Both the position numbers and the translations under genes were made by a program. Of a DNA stretch of 64,000 bases, positions 7,024 through 15,812 are shown piece after piece. The notes below the pieces were generated by a model. The model made no database searches and was not told the origin of the DNA. It worked only from the letters and a program-made list of their open reading frames with translations. How positions within the stretch are numbered: the first letter of the stretch is position 1; the number at the start of each line of letters is the position of its first letter. This DNA comes from Bdellovibrio bacteriovorus (GTDB lineage Bacteria; Bdellovibrionota; Bdellovibrionia; Bdellovibrionales; Bdellovibrionaceae). The stretch lies in contig NZ_LUKF01000019.1 of NCBI RefSeq assembly GCF_001592755.1, positions 299,380 through 363,379 of the forward strand. The letters run 5' to 3'.

Positions 7024-9924
7024 TTAGTTGCCGAGCCGTGAAAGTTTGTTTTCTATTTCAACACGATCTGGGGCATTTGGCGAGAGGCCTAAATATTTAT
7101 TATAAGCCTGCGCCGCAGAGCGAGCATCCCCTTTAAGTTCGTAGATCGCCCCTTGCTCACGATAAATTTCTGCAAATCCGCTTTCGCGGCTAGAAGCCAA
7201 AGCCAACATGTCTTCAGCAACTTCCAATGAGCCCGACTGACGATAGCAGGTCGCGGACTTCACATAAATATCCGCACCTTGAGGACGAAGCTTCATGGCT
7301 TGAGAGTATTCTGCCGCACATTCCGCAAACTGTTTGCGAGCTGTATAAACTTCCGCCGCCAGGATATATGAATCAGCGACGTTAGGATTTAGTTTCTTTT
7401 CAGATTTCGAAGCCTCAAGTGCCGTCGTAAAATCACCTGAAGAAAAGGCTGCTTTACCAATATAATAGTGCGTTCTTGGATAGTTCGGATTTAAACGTTG
7501 AACCCGCTTAAACTGCTGAATGGCTTCTTCAAAACGACTTGTTTCCAAATAAAGTTTCCCGGCTTGGAACAAGGCTTCACCATCCGTTGGATCAAGAACG
7601 GCCGCGCTTAAAAAAGCTTTCAAAGCTTTGTCATTAAGACCCAAAGCCTTTTCACTTTCGCCAAGCCCTAGCCATGCTTTTTTATTCTTAGGATCGGCTT
7701 CAACCACACGCTCATAAATCTCTTTGGACTGACTGTAGCGGTCTTCCGATTTATAAACTTCGGCTAAGGCCACGCGATAATCCAAAGTATAAGAGAATCG
7801 TTTGATCAACTCATTCAGGTAATTAATCCCTGAATCCACACCGTTGGTTTGCGCCAGCATTTTAGCATAAGTGATCTGCGCCTCAGGGTTGGTCGCATCG
7901 ATCTCAACCGCTTTCGTGGCATAGCGAATGGCATCTTTGGCAGCATTTTCTTTTCGTTCAATTTCTTTTTTGTTCAAAGGAATAATCGAACGAGCTAGCA
8001 AAGCATTCGCTTTAGATAACAAGATGTGCGTTTCGATATCGCCGTCGTAAGCTTTCACGGCGCGAAGGGCATAGTTCACGGTGCCAACCATATTGTTTTT
8101 TCTAAACTCTAAAAGAGCTAAACCACGCAAAACTTCATAGTTATTAGGGGCGATTCGAATGGCATTTGTTAGAATCTGAGTGGCGCCAACGAAATCAAAT
8201 CTTTGCGACATATAGTCCGCCTGTAAAACGTAAGCGGACACAAGCTTCGGCTCTGCTTTGATGGCTTTATTCAGCCACTCAATCGCCTCGAAGCTTTGAT
8301 TTAATTGCCACAAACATTTTGCCGCTTTCATTGCCGCAGTTCCATTCTTAGGATCTACTTCAAAAGCCGCTTTGAACTCGGCTTGAGCCGCTAAGAAGTC
8401 CCCTTGACGCACGTATTGGTCACCTAAATAAAGAAGCTCATTGTTACGGCCTTTATCGCCCTTCACTTTATCAGATCCACCTAGGCGGATTACGAGTTGA
8501 CGAAGTTCCGTATTATTAGGATTTAGCGCAAAACCTTTTTGAGCCGCTTCTAGGGCTTTTTTCTTTTCTCCGCGAAGAACGAAGATTTCTGAAAGAACGG
8601 AATAACCATCAGCTTCGACAAGCTGAGAAACTTTCCCCTTCGCATCTAATGCCGTACTTAAATAGCTGTACGCTGTATCTGATTTTTTAAAACCGCGATA
8701 CTCAACAATCCCTAACAGGATTTTAGCTTCACGATGTTTAGGATTTTTCTTAATTACGTTAGTTAAGATCGCTGACGACGAAGTGAAGTCGCCTTGCTCA
8801 AAGAAAACTTTGCCCAACGCCACTTGGGGACCTAACCATTTATCCCAAAGTTGGGCGGCTTTTTCATAGTAGGGCATGGCATTGTTAAAGTCTCGTTCGC
8901 CATCAAGCAGCTCCGCTTTGAACGCATACAATACAGGAAGCAAAGAGAACGGCTCGCTGCTTTCAAGGGTCGCTTCGACAACACCTTTGGCTTCTTTGTA
9001 TCTTCCAGAAGTCATCAGCTTTACGGCTTCACAGACTTGTCCAAACGGACTGACAACATTTAAAGCACGTGTTGATTGAGTCGCTGTGGCCACTGTCTTA
9101 ATGTCTTGCGCATCTTGAACGGCAAAAGGCCAAAGCTCTTTATAAACGACGCAAAGAAGAGCGCGCACTTCGATATTCATCGGCGCACCTTCAACAAGGC
9201 TGACAAGTTTATTTTGAGCCGACACGTAAGAATCAAAAGTGTCTTGCTCCATTGCGAAAAGAGCTTCGTTTAATTTTTCTTTCACAGCTTGATCAGACAA
9301 CGTATTTGCCGACTTACCCGGAGCTAACAAATGAATTTTAGATCCATCATCGGGACCGGCATCCCAGAATAATAAAGCCCCACCAATCACAACGACTGCG
9401 ATAAGAATAATAAATGGCAGCTTTAAGTTTTTACGAAGCTCGCCGCCTTCCATGTTATCGACATTGGACAATTCAATAACAGAATCAGATTTTCCAGAGC
9501 CTGCGTTTGAAACCGAAGAGATTTTCGCTGCCGGTGGCACATAAGCCGGAGTTTCATAGATATCCACCTGCTGCTTTGGCTTATCGATTTTAATATTCGC
9601 AAAACTATCCGGAGTCGGAGTTGGAATTTGTGTATTCGTTTTCGCTGAAGGACGGGGAGGCTGCACAATGACAGTTTCAGCTTCCATCTTCTGAGCTTTT
9701 TTTGGATCGACATCAACGATGCCTTCCAGAGCTTCAAGAAGTTTGTCGTAAAATGCAGGCTCTTTCGAAATCAAAGTCCACTGGCCATCAGGCAACTTCG
9801 AGATCATCTCTTGACCCGAAAAAACACCCTCACCAATCATGCGAAGAATGGCTTCAGTAGAATACGGTCCCTTAACCTGACCATTCCGTGTTTTTACGAC
9901 CCAAGTGACTTGTATACGCGACAT
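7024..9924 (-). CDS. GYF-like domain / TPR-repeat membrane protein
   Basis: This 966-residue protein begins with a GYF_2-like domain (about residues 1-65: WVVKTRNGQVKGPYS and DGQWTLISKE). A proline-rich, probably disordered linker follows. One transmembrane helix lies at about 171-190 (LPFIILIAVVVIGGALLFW). More than fifteen tetratricopeptide repeats fill residues 230-960. The domain order places the GYF module in the cytoplasm and the TPR superhelix in the periplasm, as a docking scaffold. The frame is open for 60 more codons upstream. I chose the ATG at 9924 because the added segment has no domain character and a perfect TATAAT lies 9 bases before this ATG. Partners are unknown. Confidence 0.88.
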   Translation of the reverse strand: MSRIQVTWVVKTRNGQVKGPYSTEAILRMIGEGVFSGQEMISKLPDGQWTLISKEPAFYDKLLEALEGIVDVDPKKAQKMEAETVIVQPPRPSAKTNTQIPTPTPDSFANIKIDKPKQQVDIYETPAYVPPAAKISSVSNAGSGKSDSVIELSNVDNMEGGELRKNLKLPFIILIAVVVIGGALLFWDAGPDDGSKIHLLAPGKSANTLSDQAVKEKLNEALFAMEQDTFDSYVSAQNKLVSLVEGAPMNIEVRALLCVVYKELWPFAVQDAQDIKTVATATQSTRALNVVSPFGQVCEAVKLMTSGRYKEAKGVVEATLESSEPFSLLPVLYAFKAELLDGERDFNNAMPYYEKAAQLWDKWLGPQVALGKVFFEQGDFTSSSAILTNVIKKNPKHREAKILLGIVEYRGFKKSDTAYSYLSTALDAKGKVSQLVEADGYSVLSEIFVLRGEKKKALEAAQKGFALNPNNTELRQLVIRLGGSDKVKGDKGRNNELLYLGDQYVRQGDFLAAQAEFKAAFEVDPKNGTAAMKAAKCLWQLNQSFEAIEWLNKAIKAEPKLVSAYVLQADYMSQRFDFVGATQILTNAIRIAPNNYEVLRGLALLEFRKNNMVGTVNYALRAVKAYDGDIETHILLSKANALLARSIIPLNKKEIERKENAAKDAIRYATKAVEIDATNPEAQITYAKMLAQTNGVDSGINYLNELIKRFSYTLDYRVALAEVYKSEDRYSQSKEIYERVVEADPKNKKAWLGLGESEKALGLNDKALKAFLSAAVLDPTDGEALFQAGKLYLETSRFEEAIQQFKRVQRLNPNYPRTHYYIGKAAFSSGDFTTALEASKSEKKLNPNVADSYILAAEVYTARKQFAECAAEYSQAMKLRPQGADIYVKSATCYRQSGSLEVAEDMLALASSRESGFAEIYREQGAIYELKGDARSAAQAYNKYLGLSPNAPDRVEIENKLSRLGN

Positions 9925-9933
9925 AGACACCTG

Positions 9934-9939
9934 ATTATA
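9934..9939 (-). promoter_or_regulatory. Candidate -10 element of the GYF/TPR gene
   Basis: A perfect TATAAT on the minus strand ends 9 bases before the chosen ATG, so transcription would start about at the start codon and yield a nearly leaderless mRNA. No good -35 lies 16-18 bp upstream, which lowers confidence. Confidence 0.4.
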
Positions 9940-10021
9940 CTGAGGTTTTTGACAAAGGACTATGGCCCTGCGGACCAGGCCCCAAGGTCTGTGCTTTAGT
10001 CGCGGAAATGCCCTTAAAATG

Positions 10022-10055
10022 GTTCCAGAATAGAACCCCCGTTCCAGAATGGAAT
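10022..10055 (+). promoter_or_regulatory. Tandem dyads, possible activator sites upstream of a sigma-54 promoter
   Basis: Two 15-bp near-palindromes, GTTCCAGAATAGAAC (10022-10036) and GTTCCAGAATGGAAT (10041-10055), agree at 13 of 15 positions. Their centres are 19 bp apart, about two helical turns. They lie about 110-145 bp upstream of the transcription start predicted from the sigma-54 promoter at 10140. That is the usual distance for enhancer-binding activators. The region also precedes the divergent GYF/TPR gene. Confidence 0.55.
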
Positions 10056-10139
10056 TACCTTTGGTTCCGATTTGAGTTGAGCTCTTACAACCACCGGATT
10101 CCAAATCGAAATTAAGGCACTTTTAGACCTGTCTCAGTT

Positions 10140-10157
10140 TGGCACACGACTTGCTTT
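10140..10157 (+). promoter_or_regulatory. Sigma-54 (RpoN) promoter
   Basis: The sequence TGGCAC-ACGAC-TTGCT matches the -24/-12 consensus TGGCAC-N5-TTGCW, with the invariant GG (10141-10142) and GC (10153-10154) ten bases apart. Transcription would start near 10165, leaving a leader of about 30 nt with GGGGAG before the GTG start of the next gene. Confidence 0.8.
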
Positions 10158-10196
10158 ATAGACTTTCGTTAGTTGTTACTTTTGGGGAGTACGTAA

Positions 10197-10592
10197 GTGA
10201 TTCGTAACGCATTGATTGCTGTCTACATCTTGGTTGTTCTTGCGATTTCAGCAGTAGCTCGCGCAGGAGTTCTTCCAAATAATGCTCTTGGTGAAGACAT
10301 CACTTCTACGGAACTTCAAAACTACAACTTCAAAACACACGTTGGTGAGATCGTGGCTTTGGCTGATGGATCGCTTGTGTTGGCGATGGAAGATCAGCAA
10401 ACATTCTTCGTATTGAAGTCACAAATCGAACTTACACCTTTTGTTGGTTCTAAAGTTATGGTTAGCGGTATTGAACTTGAACATCAACTTGCTCCCAACT
10501 TCGAGCTTGAAACTGTGGACCCCCTCCCTAGTTTCGGTTCTGGGAACAAAGCAGTCGTCTTCTTTGTGTTCGGTATCAGCGAGGTTAGATAA
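10197..10592 (+). CDS. Small secreted protein, OB-fold-like
   Basis: The 131-residue protein starts with a signal peptide (hydrophobic residues 5-20, cleavage likely after ARA at about 23). The mature part alternates short beta strands in a pattern like bacterial OB-fold proteins: VGEIVALADGSLVLAM, then FFVL, then FVGSKVMVSGIEL. I cannot name the family. The GTG start has GGGGAG 7-8 bases upstream. A sigma-54 promoter precedes it and two terminators follow, so it is a one-gene unit under specialised control. Location is periplasm or exterior. Confidence 0.8.
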   Translation: MIRNALIAVYILVVLAISAVARAGVLPNNALGEDITSTELQNYNFKTHVGEIVALADGSLVLAMEDQQTFFVLKSQIELTPFVGSKVMVSGIELEHQLAPNFELETVDPLPSFGSGNKAVVFFVFGISEVR

Positions 10593-10609
10593 TAACCTCT
10601 GATCATAGG

Positions 10610-10652
10610 GTCTCAGCCCCATCCCCTCCGCGGGCTGAGACTAGTTTTTTTC
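10610..10652 (+). terminator. Intrinsic terminator of the OB-fold-like gene
   Basis: The stem GTCTCAGCCC pairs with GGGCTGAGAC across a 12-base loop and is followed by TAG and a run of seven T. It lies 18 bases after the stop codon. Confidence 0.85.
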
Positions 10653-10655
10653 TCT

Positions 10656-10697
10656 AAAAAAGGCCTACGGATCCCCCTCCTTGTAGGCCTTTTTCTT
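10656..10697 (+). terminator. Second, tandem intrinsic terminator
   Basis: AAAAAGGCCTAC pairs with GTAGGCCTTTTT, followed by CTTTTTT. The back-to-back arrangement with the preceding hairpin isolates the sigma-54 unit from the deacetylase gene. Confidence 0.85.
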
Positions 10698-10735
10698 TTT
10701 TGCCCTCACATCATTCCTGTTTTAGTCTTTGATGC

Positions 10736-11635
10736 ATGCAACAATTGTTATTTGTTTTCCTTTTAGTTTTTTCGTCTTCTTCTTTTGCCGCAAAGATCAG
10801 TATCACTATGGACGACTTCAATGTTCATGAAGAAACTTTGCTCACGGCACCTGAAAGAAATAAGAAGCTGCTATCGGTTTTAAAAAAGCATCGCGCGAAG
10901 GCCGCGATGTTCGTGGCCTGCAAACACTTAAAAACAGATCGAGATCAAAATCTTCTTCGAGATTGGGCGACCGCAGGCCATATGGTTGGCAGCCACACGG
11001 TAAATCATAAAAAATTTGACGCCAAAGTTTTGGTCGAAGATGAAATCAACGATATTCAGGCTTGTCATGAGCGACTTAAAGGCGAAGCTGGTTACGTTAA
11101 AATATTCCGCTTCCCGATGCTTGCCGAAGGAGACACCGTCGAAAAGCGCGATGCGGTTCGAGAGTGGCTTAAGAAAAACGACTATCGCTTCGGTCACGTC
11201 ACGATTGATGCTTCCGACTGGTACATCGATCAGCGCTTGCGTCAGAAGCTTCAAGCAGACCCGAAATTTGACCTTAATAAATTTAAAGACTTTTATCTTC
11301 AACACATGTGGGAGCGGGCACAGTACTACAACGACCTTTCAAAGAAGGTCATGGGTCGAGAGGTTACACATACTCTTCTTGTTCACTACAATCTTTTGAA
11401 TGCGCTTTTTTTGGATGACTTGATAACTATGTTTAAGCGTCAGGGCTGGAAAGTCGTCGATGCTAAAAAAGCCTTTCAAGATCCTGTGTTTGGGATTCTT
11501 CCCAACAGCATGCCTTCAGGGCAAAGTGTATTGTGGGGATTAGCTAAGGAAAGCGGCAAGTTTGAAAACATCCTTCGTTATCCTGGCGAAAACGATACAT
11601 ATGAAAAAGAAAAGATGGATGCTTTAGGATTATAG
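10736..11635 (+). CDS. Polysaccharide deacetylase (NodB family), secreted
   Basis: The protein is predicted to remove N-acetyl groups from a glycan such as peptidoglycan. A signal peptide covers residues 1-18 (cleavage after SSFA). NodB motif 1 is seen as TMDD (D26 and D27). Motif 2 with metal-binding histidines is SHTVNHKKF near 85-92, and motif 3 is RFPML near 130. Bdellovibrio modifies prey peptidoglycan by deacetylation with enzymes of this superfamily, but the metal site here is somewhat divergent, so this enzyme's substrate is uncertain. Tandem terminators lie upstream and one lies downstream, so the gene is monocistronic. Confidence 0.85.
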   Translation: MQQLLFVFLLVFSSSSFAAKISITMDDFNVHEETLLTAPERNKKLLSVLKKHRAKAAMFVACKHLKTDRDQNLLRDWATAGHMVGSHTVNHKKFDAKVLVEDEINDIQACHERLKGEAGYVKIFRFPMLAEGDTVEKRDAVREWLKKNDYRFGHVTIDASDWYIDQRLRQKLQADPKFDLNKFKDFYLQHMWERAQYYNDLSKKVMGREVTHTLLVHYNLLNALFLDDLITMFKRQGWKVVDAKKAFQDPVFGILPNSMPSGQSVLWGLAKESGKFENILRYPGENDTYEKEKMDALGL

Positions 11636-11645
11636 CTCCAGAAAC

Positions 11646-11680
11646 TAAAAAGCCCTGATGTTACTCAGGGCTTTTTGTTT
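11646..11680 (+). terminator. Intrinsic terminator between the deacetylase gene and murA
   Basis: AGCCCTGA pairs with TCAGGGCT over a 6-base loop, with an A tract before and a T tract after. It can therefore serve the convergent murA as well. Confidence 0.85.
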
Positions 11681-11683
11681 TTT

Positions 11684-12937
11684 TTAGTCGATACGGCGGA
11701 TCTTAGCGCCGAGAGAAGAAAGCTTGTCTTCCAGTTTTTCGTAACCGCGATCCAAGTGATAGATACGGTTTACCACAGTTTCTCCGCTAGCCACTAGGCC
11801 CGCAAGAACCAAAGAAGCACTTGCACGAAGATCTGTCGCCATCACTGGTGCGCCTGTCAGTTGACCTGGTTTACCACGAACAACGGCAACACGTGTCTTA
11901 GGAGTGATATCAGCACCCAAACGAATTAACTCTTGAACGTGCATGAAACGGTTTTCAAAAACAGTTTCAGTGATAACACTTGTTCCACGCGCCACAGTCA
12001 TCAAAGCCATGAATTGAGCTTGAAGGTCTGTCGCAAAAAGTGGGTGTGGAGCCGTTGTGATATCAACAGCATTCCAAGAATCTGTTTTAAAGACTGTCAT
12101 GGAATCTTTTGTCGTGTCGACTTTGAAACCCGCCTCACGCATTTTTAGAATCAAAGTTTCCAAATGCGCAGGAACACACTTTTCAACAGTCACTTGACCA
12201 TGAGTGATAGCACCCGCGATCAAAAGTGTTCCAGCCTCAATACGGTCAGGCATGATGGAGTGCTCGGCAGGATGCAATTTATCTACACCATCAATAACGA
12301 TAACACTTGTTCCGTGGCCCGTGATCTTTGCGCCCATCTTAATAAGATATTCCGCAAGATCTACGATCTCGGGCTCTTTCGCAGCATTTTCAAGAACCGT
12401 GCGCCCTTGAGCTAAAGCAGCGGCCATCATCACGTTTTCAGTTCCGCCCACAGTCACTGTTTCAAATAAGAAGTTAGCACCTTGTAAGCGCTTTGAAGCG
12501 GCGTGAACGTAACCTTCTTTTTGCGTGATCTCTGCACCCAAGGCTTTGAAACCTTCTAAGTGAAGATCGATAGGACGGCTTCCGATCGCACAACCACCAG
12601 GTTGAGAAACCACGGCTTCACCGTACTTCGCAAGAAGTGGACCCATACATAGGAAGCTTGCGCGCATCTTACGAACAAGATCATAACTCGCTTCATAAGA
12701 CTGGATGCGGCTCACTTTGACGATGAACTTATCGCCATCCCAACGAGTTTCACAGCCCAAGCTTTCAAGCAAAGCTGCTGTCGACTCGATATCCTTAAGC
12801 TTTGGCATGTTCGAAAATACGTGTTCGCCTTCAGCTAGAAGAGTTGAGAAAAGAATTGGAAGTGCCGCATTTTTTGCGCCACTCGCAGATACTGTACCTT
12901 GAAGAGGGCCATTGCCCACGACGACCATTTTATCCAT
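11684..12937 (-). CDS. murA: UDP-N-acetylglucosamine 1-carboxyvinyltransferase
   Basis: The enzyme transfers enolpyruvate from PEP to UDP-GlcNAc, the first committed step of peptidoglycan precursor synthesis, in the cytoplasm. The N-terminal SGAKNAALP holds K22 and N23. The active-site loop GGCAIGSRPIDLHL contains the catalytic cysteine C116, so the enzyme should be sensitive to fosfomycin. Length 417 is standard. Its ATG overlaps the end of prmC by 8 bp (ATGGATAA), indicating translational coupling in a prfA-prmC-murA operon. Confidence 0.97.
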   Translation of the reverse strand: MDKMVVVGNGPLQGTVSASGAKNAALPILFSTLLAEGEHVFSNMPKLKDIESTAALLESLGCETRWDGDKFIVKVSRIQSYEASYDLVRKMRASFLCMGPLLAKYGEAVVSQPGGCAIGSRPIDLHLEGFKALGAEITQKEGYVHAASKRLQGANFLFETVTVGGTENVMMAAALAQGRTVLENAAKEPEIVDLAEYLIKMGAKITGHGTSVIVIDGVDKLHPAEHSIMPDRIEAGTLLIAGAITHGQVTVEKCVPAHLETLILKMREAGFKVDTTKDSMTVFKTDSWNAVDITTAPHPLFATDLQAQFMALMTVARGTSVITETVFENRFMHVQELIRLGADITPKTRVAVVRGKPGQLTGAPVMATDLRASASLVLAGLVASGETVVNRIYHLDRGYEKLEDKLSSLGAKIRRID

Positions 12938-13811
12938 GTGTTACTCCACGAATGACTCTATCATGACTTGCGAGGTCTTTGACGACATTGATTTCGTTAA
13001 ATATTTTTAAGCTATCGAAGTGCTCTTTCATCGCCGCACCTTGTGACATTCCCATTTCCATCAACATCAGTCCGGAAGGACTTAAGTGATTTCCATAGAT
13101 TCGCGACCAGTTTTTCAAAAGAGCTAAACCATTATCATCCGCATAAAGAGCCGAATTAGGTTCAAACTTTTTAACGTTTTCTTCCACCTGATTATCTTGA
13201 TGCGCAATGTATGGAGGGTTTGAGACCAACGCGTCGACTTTGTTTTTTCCAACAAAGCCCATGTAAGTCGACATAAGCATATCTTCTTGTGCGGCATCTG
13301 CGTGCAGAAACTTCACGCGATCAGCAACGCCTAGAGCTTCCGCATTTCTTGAAGCGACTTCCAAAGCTTTTTCGGAAAGATCCACAGCTAGAAGTTTGGC
13401 TTGAGGATATTCTTTTAACAAAGTCAGGCCAATGCAACCTGAACCGCAACCCAAATCCATAAAGCCCAGTGCGGCCTCTTTATCAGAATTCCAAGAAAGA
13501 ACTTCTTCAATGATGTGCTCGGTTTCGGGGCGAGGAATTAAAACCGCTGGTGAAACTTCAAAACGATATTTAAAGAAATCGCGATAACCAAGAATGTACG
13601 CCACCGGTTCGCCCGAAGCGCGACGACGAACAAGCTCTCGCAAGATCACAAGCTCATCATCTTTCATGGGTTGATCGAATTTAAGGTAAAGCTGAATGCG
13701 CTCAAGTTTCAAACCGTGCGCAAGTAAAAGCTCGGCATCAAGACGGGCGGTCTCGATTTTCTTGTCCTTAAAAAAGGCGGTGGTTTTATCAAGAATCTCT
13801 TTGAGCTTCAT
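12930..13811 (-). CDS. prmC: Peptide chain release factor N5-glutamine methyltransferase
   Basis: The enzyme methylates the glutamine of the GGQ motif in release factors. The N-terminal helical substrate domain covers about residues 1-75. The SAM-binding DLGCGSGCIGL is near 118-128, and the catalytic NPPY is near 197-200. I chose the ATG at 13811 (GGGGG five bases upstream) over a GTG four codons earlier. The gene sits directly behind prfA, which encodes its substrate, with an inverted-repeat element between them, and overlaps murA. Confidence 0.95.
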   Translation of the reverse strand: MKLKEILDKTTAFFKDKKIETARLDAELLLAHGLKLERIQLYLKFDQPMKDDELVILRELVRRRASGEPVAYILGYRDFFKYRFEVSPAVLIPRPETEHIIEEVLSWNSDKEAALGFMDLGCGSGCIGLTLLKEYPQAKLLAVDLSEKALEVASRNAEALGVADRVKFLHADAAQEDMLMSTYMGFVGKNKVDALVSNPPYIAHQDNQVEENVKKFEPNSALYADDNGLALLKNWSRIYGNHLSPSGLMLMEMGMSQGAAMKEHFDSLKIFNEINVVKDLASHDRVIRGVTHG

Positions 13812-13907
13812 ATATGCCCCCACATCTTACTCTCTTTTTAGAAGAAGTGTTGGGGAAAATGAAGGCCATCGAAAATATCTATAAGGATTTCAATAACTAA
13901 GAAAGAA

Positions 13908-13987
13908 GGCGATTCAAAAAGGTTTCAGCGCAAGGCGGAGGGAGCGAACAAAGGCCCGAACGAAGTCGATGGGCCTTTTTCAATCGC
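13908..13987 (-). repeat. Dispersed inverted-repeat element, copy 2
   Basis: An 80-bp shorter relative of the element at 6565-6687. The ends are GGCGATTCAAAAAGG and CCTTTTTCAATCGCT, and the shared core includes GCGCAAGGCGGAGGG, AAAGGCCCGA and GTCGATGGGCC. It touches the prfA stop codon directly and is read in the same orientation relative to its upstream gene as copy 1. The outer arms differ from copy 1 but remain largely complementary to each other. Confidence 0.8.
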
Positions 13988-15064
13988 TTATTGAGCGGAG
14001 GTTTGTTTCTTGAGGGCTTCTGCTTGGAAGTTCGCTACCAATGGATCAATCAGATACTCGAAAGAACCATTCATAACCTGGTCCAATTGATGGATGGTTA
14101 GGCCGATACGGTGATCAGTGATACGCGTTTGCGGGAAGTTGTAAGTGCGAATACGCTCTGAACGGTCGCCTGTCCCAATTTGCTCCAAACGAGTGTCCGA
14201 AGCCTCTTTACGAGCCTTTTCATCTTCGATTTGTTGAAGTTTCGCGTAAAGAATCTGGAAGGCGCGCTCACGGTTGGAAGACTGTGATTTACCCTCTTGG
14301 CACTTTACATCGATGCCCGTTGGAAGATGCACGATACGAACCGCAGACTCAGTTCTATTGACTGACTGACCGCCGGCACCTTGAGAACGCATGGTCTCAA
14401 TACGCACGTCTGTCATTGGGATCTTGATCTCGTTCACTTCTACCTCAGGGATGACCGCCACGGTGACTGTCGACGTATGAATACGACCCGCAGCTTCTGT
14501 TTTAGGAACACGTTGAACGCGGTGAACGCCTGATTCGTATTTCAACTTACTGAAAACAGACTCGCCCGTGATGGAAGCGATGATCTCTTTGGCTCCCCCG
14601 GCGTTCCCTTCAGAATAAGAAAGCATTTCGACTTTCCAGCCTTGAGTAGAAGCATAGTGAGCGTAACCACGGAAAAGTTCGTCAGCAAAAAGAGCGGCTT
14701 CGTCACCACCGGCACCGGCACGGATCTCAAGGATGATATTCTTATCATCGTTAGGATCTTTCGGAATCAGAAGAATTTTAAGCTGGTGCTCAAGTTCTGG
14801 CAAAGCGGCTTCAAGCTCTTTCACTTCTTCACGGATCATTTCGCGCATTTCGGCGTCTTGTTCCGCAGTCAAAAGCTCTTTGCTGGCCTTTAAGTTTTCC
14901 GTTTTCTTTTTGAAGTCTCGGTAAACAAGAACAATCTTCTCTAGATTGCCAAGTTCTTTCATCAGTGCGCGATATTGAGTTTGATTGGAAGCAATATCGG
15001 GTCTTTGAAGAGCCATATTGACTTCTTCATAACGAGATTCCACCTCATTCAACTTCGAGAACAT
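13988..15064 (-). CDS. prfA: Peptide chain release factor 1
   Basis: RF1 reads UAA and UAG stop codons and triggers release of the finished peptide. The catalytic GGQ is in [15 protein letters not shown] (about residues 227-241). The C-terminal [18 protein letters not shown] and IPEVEV segments are typical of RF1. Length 358 is standard and there is no sign of an RF2-type frameshift. It is followed by prmC, which methylates it, and preceded by rpmE. Confidence 0.96.
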   Translation of the reverse strand: MFSKLNEVESRYEEVNMALQRPDIASNQTQYRALMKELGNLEKIVLVYRDFKKKTENLKASKELLTAEQDAEMREMIREEVKELEAALPELEHQLKILLIPKDPNDDKNIILEIRAGAGGDEAALFADELFRGYAHYASTQGWKVEMLSYSEGNAGGAKEIIASITGESVFSKLKYESGVHRVQRVPKTEAAGRIHTSTVTVAVIPEVEVNEIKIPMTDVRIETMRSQGAGGQSVNRTESAVRIVHLPTGIDVKCQEGKSQSSNRERAFQILYAKLQQIEDEKARKEASDTRLEQIGTGDRSERIRTYNFPQTRITDHRIGLTIHQLDQVMNGSFEYLIDPLVANFQAEALKKQTSAQ

Positions 15065-15120
15065 GCGAACCGCCTCTAGATCTATTGGTACATCAAGATG
15101 ATTTTTTAAATTGCCAGAAC

Positions 15121-15158
15121 CGAAAAATAAAATGCGGTTCGAAGAGTGAACCGCATTT
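15121..15158 (-). terminator. Terminator-like hairpin after rpmE
   Basis: An 11-bp perfect stem (AAATGCGGTTC with GAACCGCATTT) has a 7-base loop and, on the minus strand, is followed by TTATTTTTCG. It lies between rpmE and prfA and would terminate or attenuate rpmE transcripts. Confidence 0.7.
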
Positions 15159-15193
15159 CATACAAGAACGTCCTCCGAACGGAGGGCCGTAAT

Positions 15194-15439
15194 TTATTTC
15201 TTGCCGTAACGTTTTTTGAAACGATCGATACGACCTTCAGTATCCATCACACGTTGTTTTCCAGTGAAGAATGGGTGAGATGCAGAAGAGATCTCAACTT
15301 TGATCAATGGATATTCTTTGCCGTCTTCCCATTTAACTGTTTCGTTAGAGTGAAGAGTAGATGTTCCCAAGAACGAGAAGTCGCAAGAGATATCTTTAAA
15401 TACAACTGTATTTACTTTTGGATGTAGGTTTTGTTTCAT
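15194..15439 (-). CDS. rpmE: Ribosomal protein L31, type B (zinc-independent form)
   Basis: This 81-residue large-subunit protein follows the L31 type B pattern: [16 protein letters not shown], then DGKEYPL, then [13 protein letters not shown]. It has only one cysteine and lacks the CxxC zinc ribbon of type A proteins. AAGGA lies 9 bases before the ATG. It stands between rho (further upstream on the same strand) and prfA, a conserved neighbourhood. A structured segment lies in its leader at 15487-15577. Confidence 0.93.
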   Translation of the reverse strand: MKQNLHPKVNTVVFKDISCDFSFLGTSTLHSNETVKWEDGKEYPLIKVEISSASHPFFTGKQRVMDTEGRIDRFKKRYGKK

Positions 15440-15486
15440 GACCTGATTCCTTCTAAATAATTTAACCTATGGGTCTGTAAGATTGA

Positions 15487-15577
15487 TTGGTTTAACACAG
15501 TGGGTCCCTAGTGTCGAGTACTAATCGCTGCTTTTTTCGGCAGGGATTCGATACTCGGTAGCCCCCGAATTAACCAA
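15487..15577 (-). promoter_or_regulatory. Structured segment in the rpmE leader, possible autoregulatory RNA
   Basis: Nested complementary blocks surround a T6 loop (A6 on the minus strand). They are TTGGTT (15487-15492) with AACCAA (15572-15577), CTA (15508) with TAG (15559), CGAGTA (15515-15520) with TACTCG (15552-15557), AATC with GATT, and CTGC with GCAG. The segment ends 48 nt before the rpmE start codon. Leaders that bind L31 exist in several phyla, so autoregulation is plausible; I cannot match it to a known class. The remaining sequence to 15812 holds a TATAAT-like site at 15602-15607 but nothing else recognised. Confidence 0.5.
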
Positions 15578-15812
15578 AATTAACCCGTCATATCAATACC
15601 TTATAATATTCCGTTTTTCTTAAATTCTTCCGCTTTCCCCTGAATCTTCCGCAAAATTCCGGACCTTTCAATAAACAAAATGAGGCCTAAGGGTCTATTC
15701 CGAGGACGGCTCTGCCCATTCTGAGCAGACTCAATATATTCGTCACATTAACAAGGTGAAAGTTGCTAAGTGGGCGCAGTACTTTTAAACCTAGGCCCAT
15801 AACGGAGGACTT

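Noticed and set aside
9925..10104. 60-codon N-terminal extension of the GYF/TPR protein
   Set aside because: It has no domain character, would run through the candidate -10 element and the upstream dyads, and lacks a convincing ribosome-binding site.
15487..15577. Integron attC site or tRNA/tmRNA remnant
   Set aside because: The hairpin lacks the paired GTT-RRRY-type core sites, and no acceptor stem, anticodon arm or CCA end can be built.
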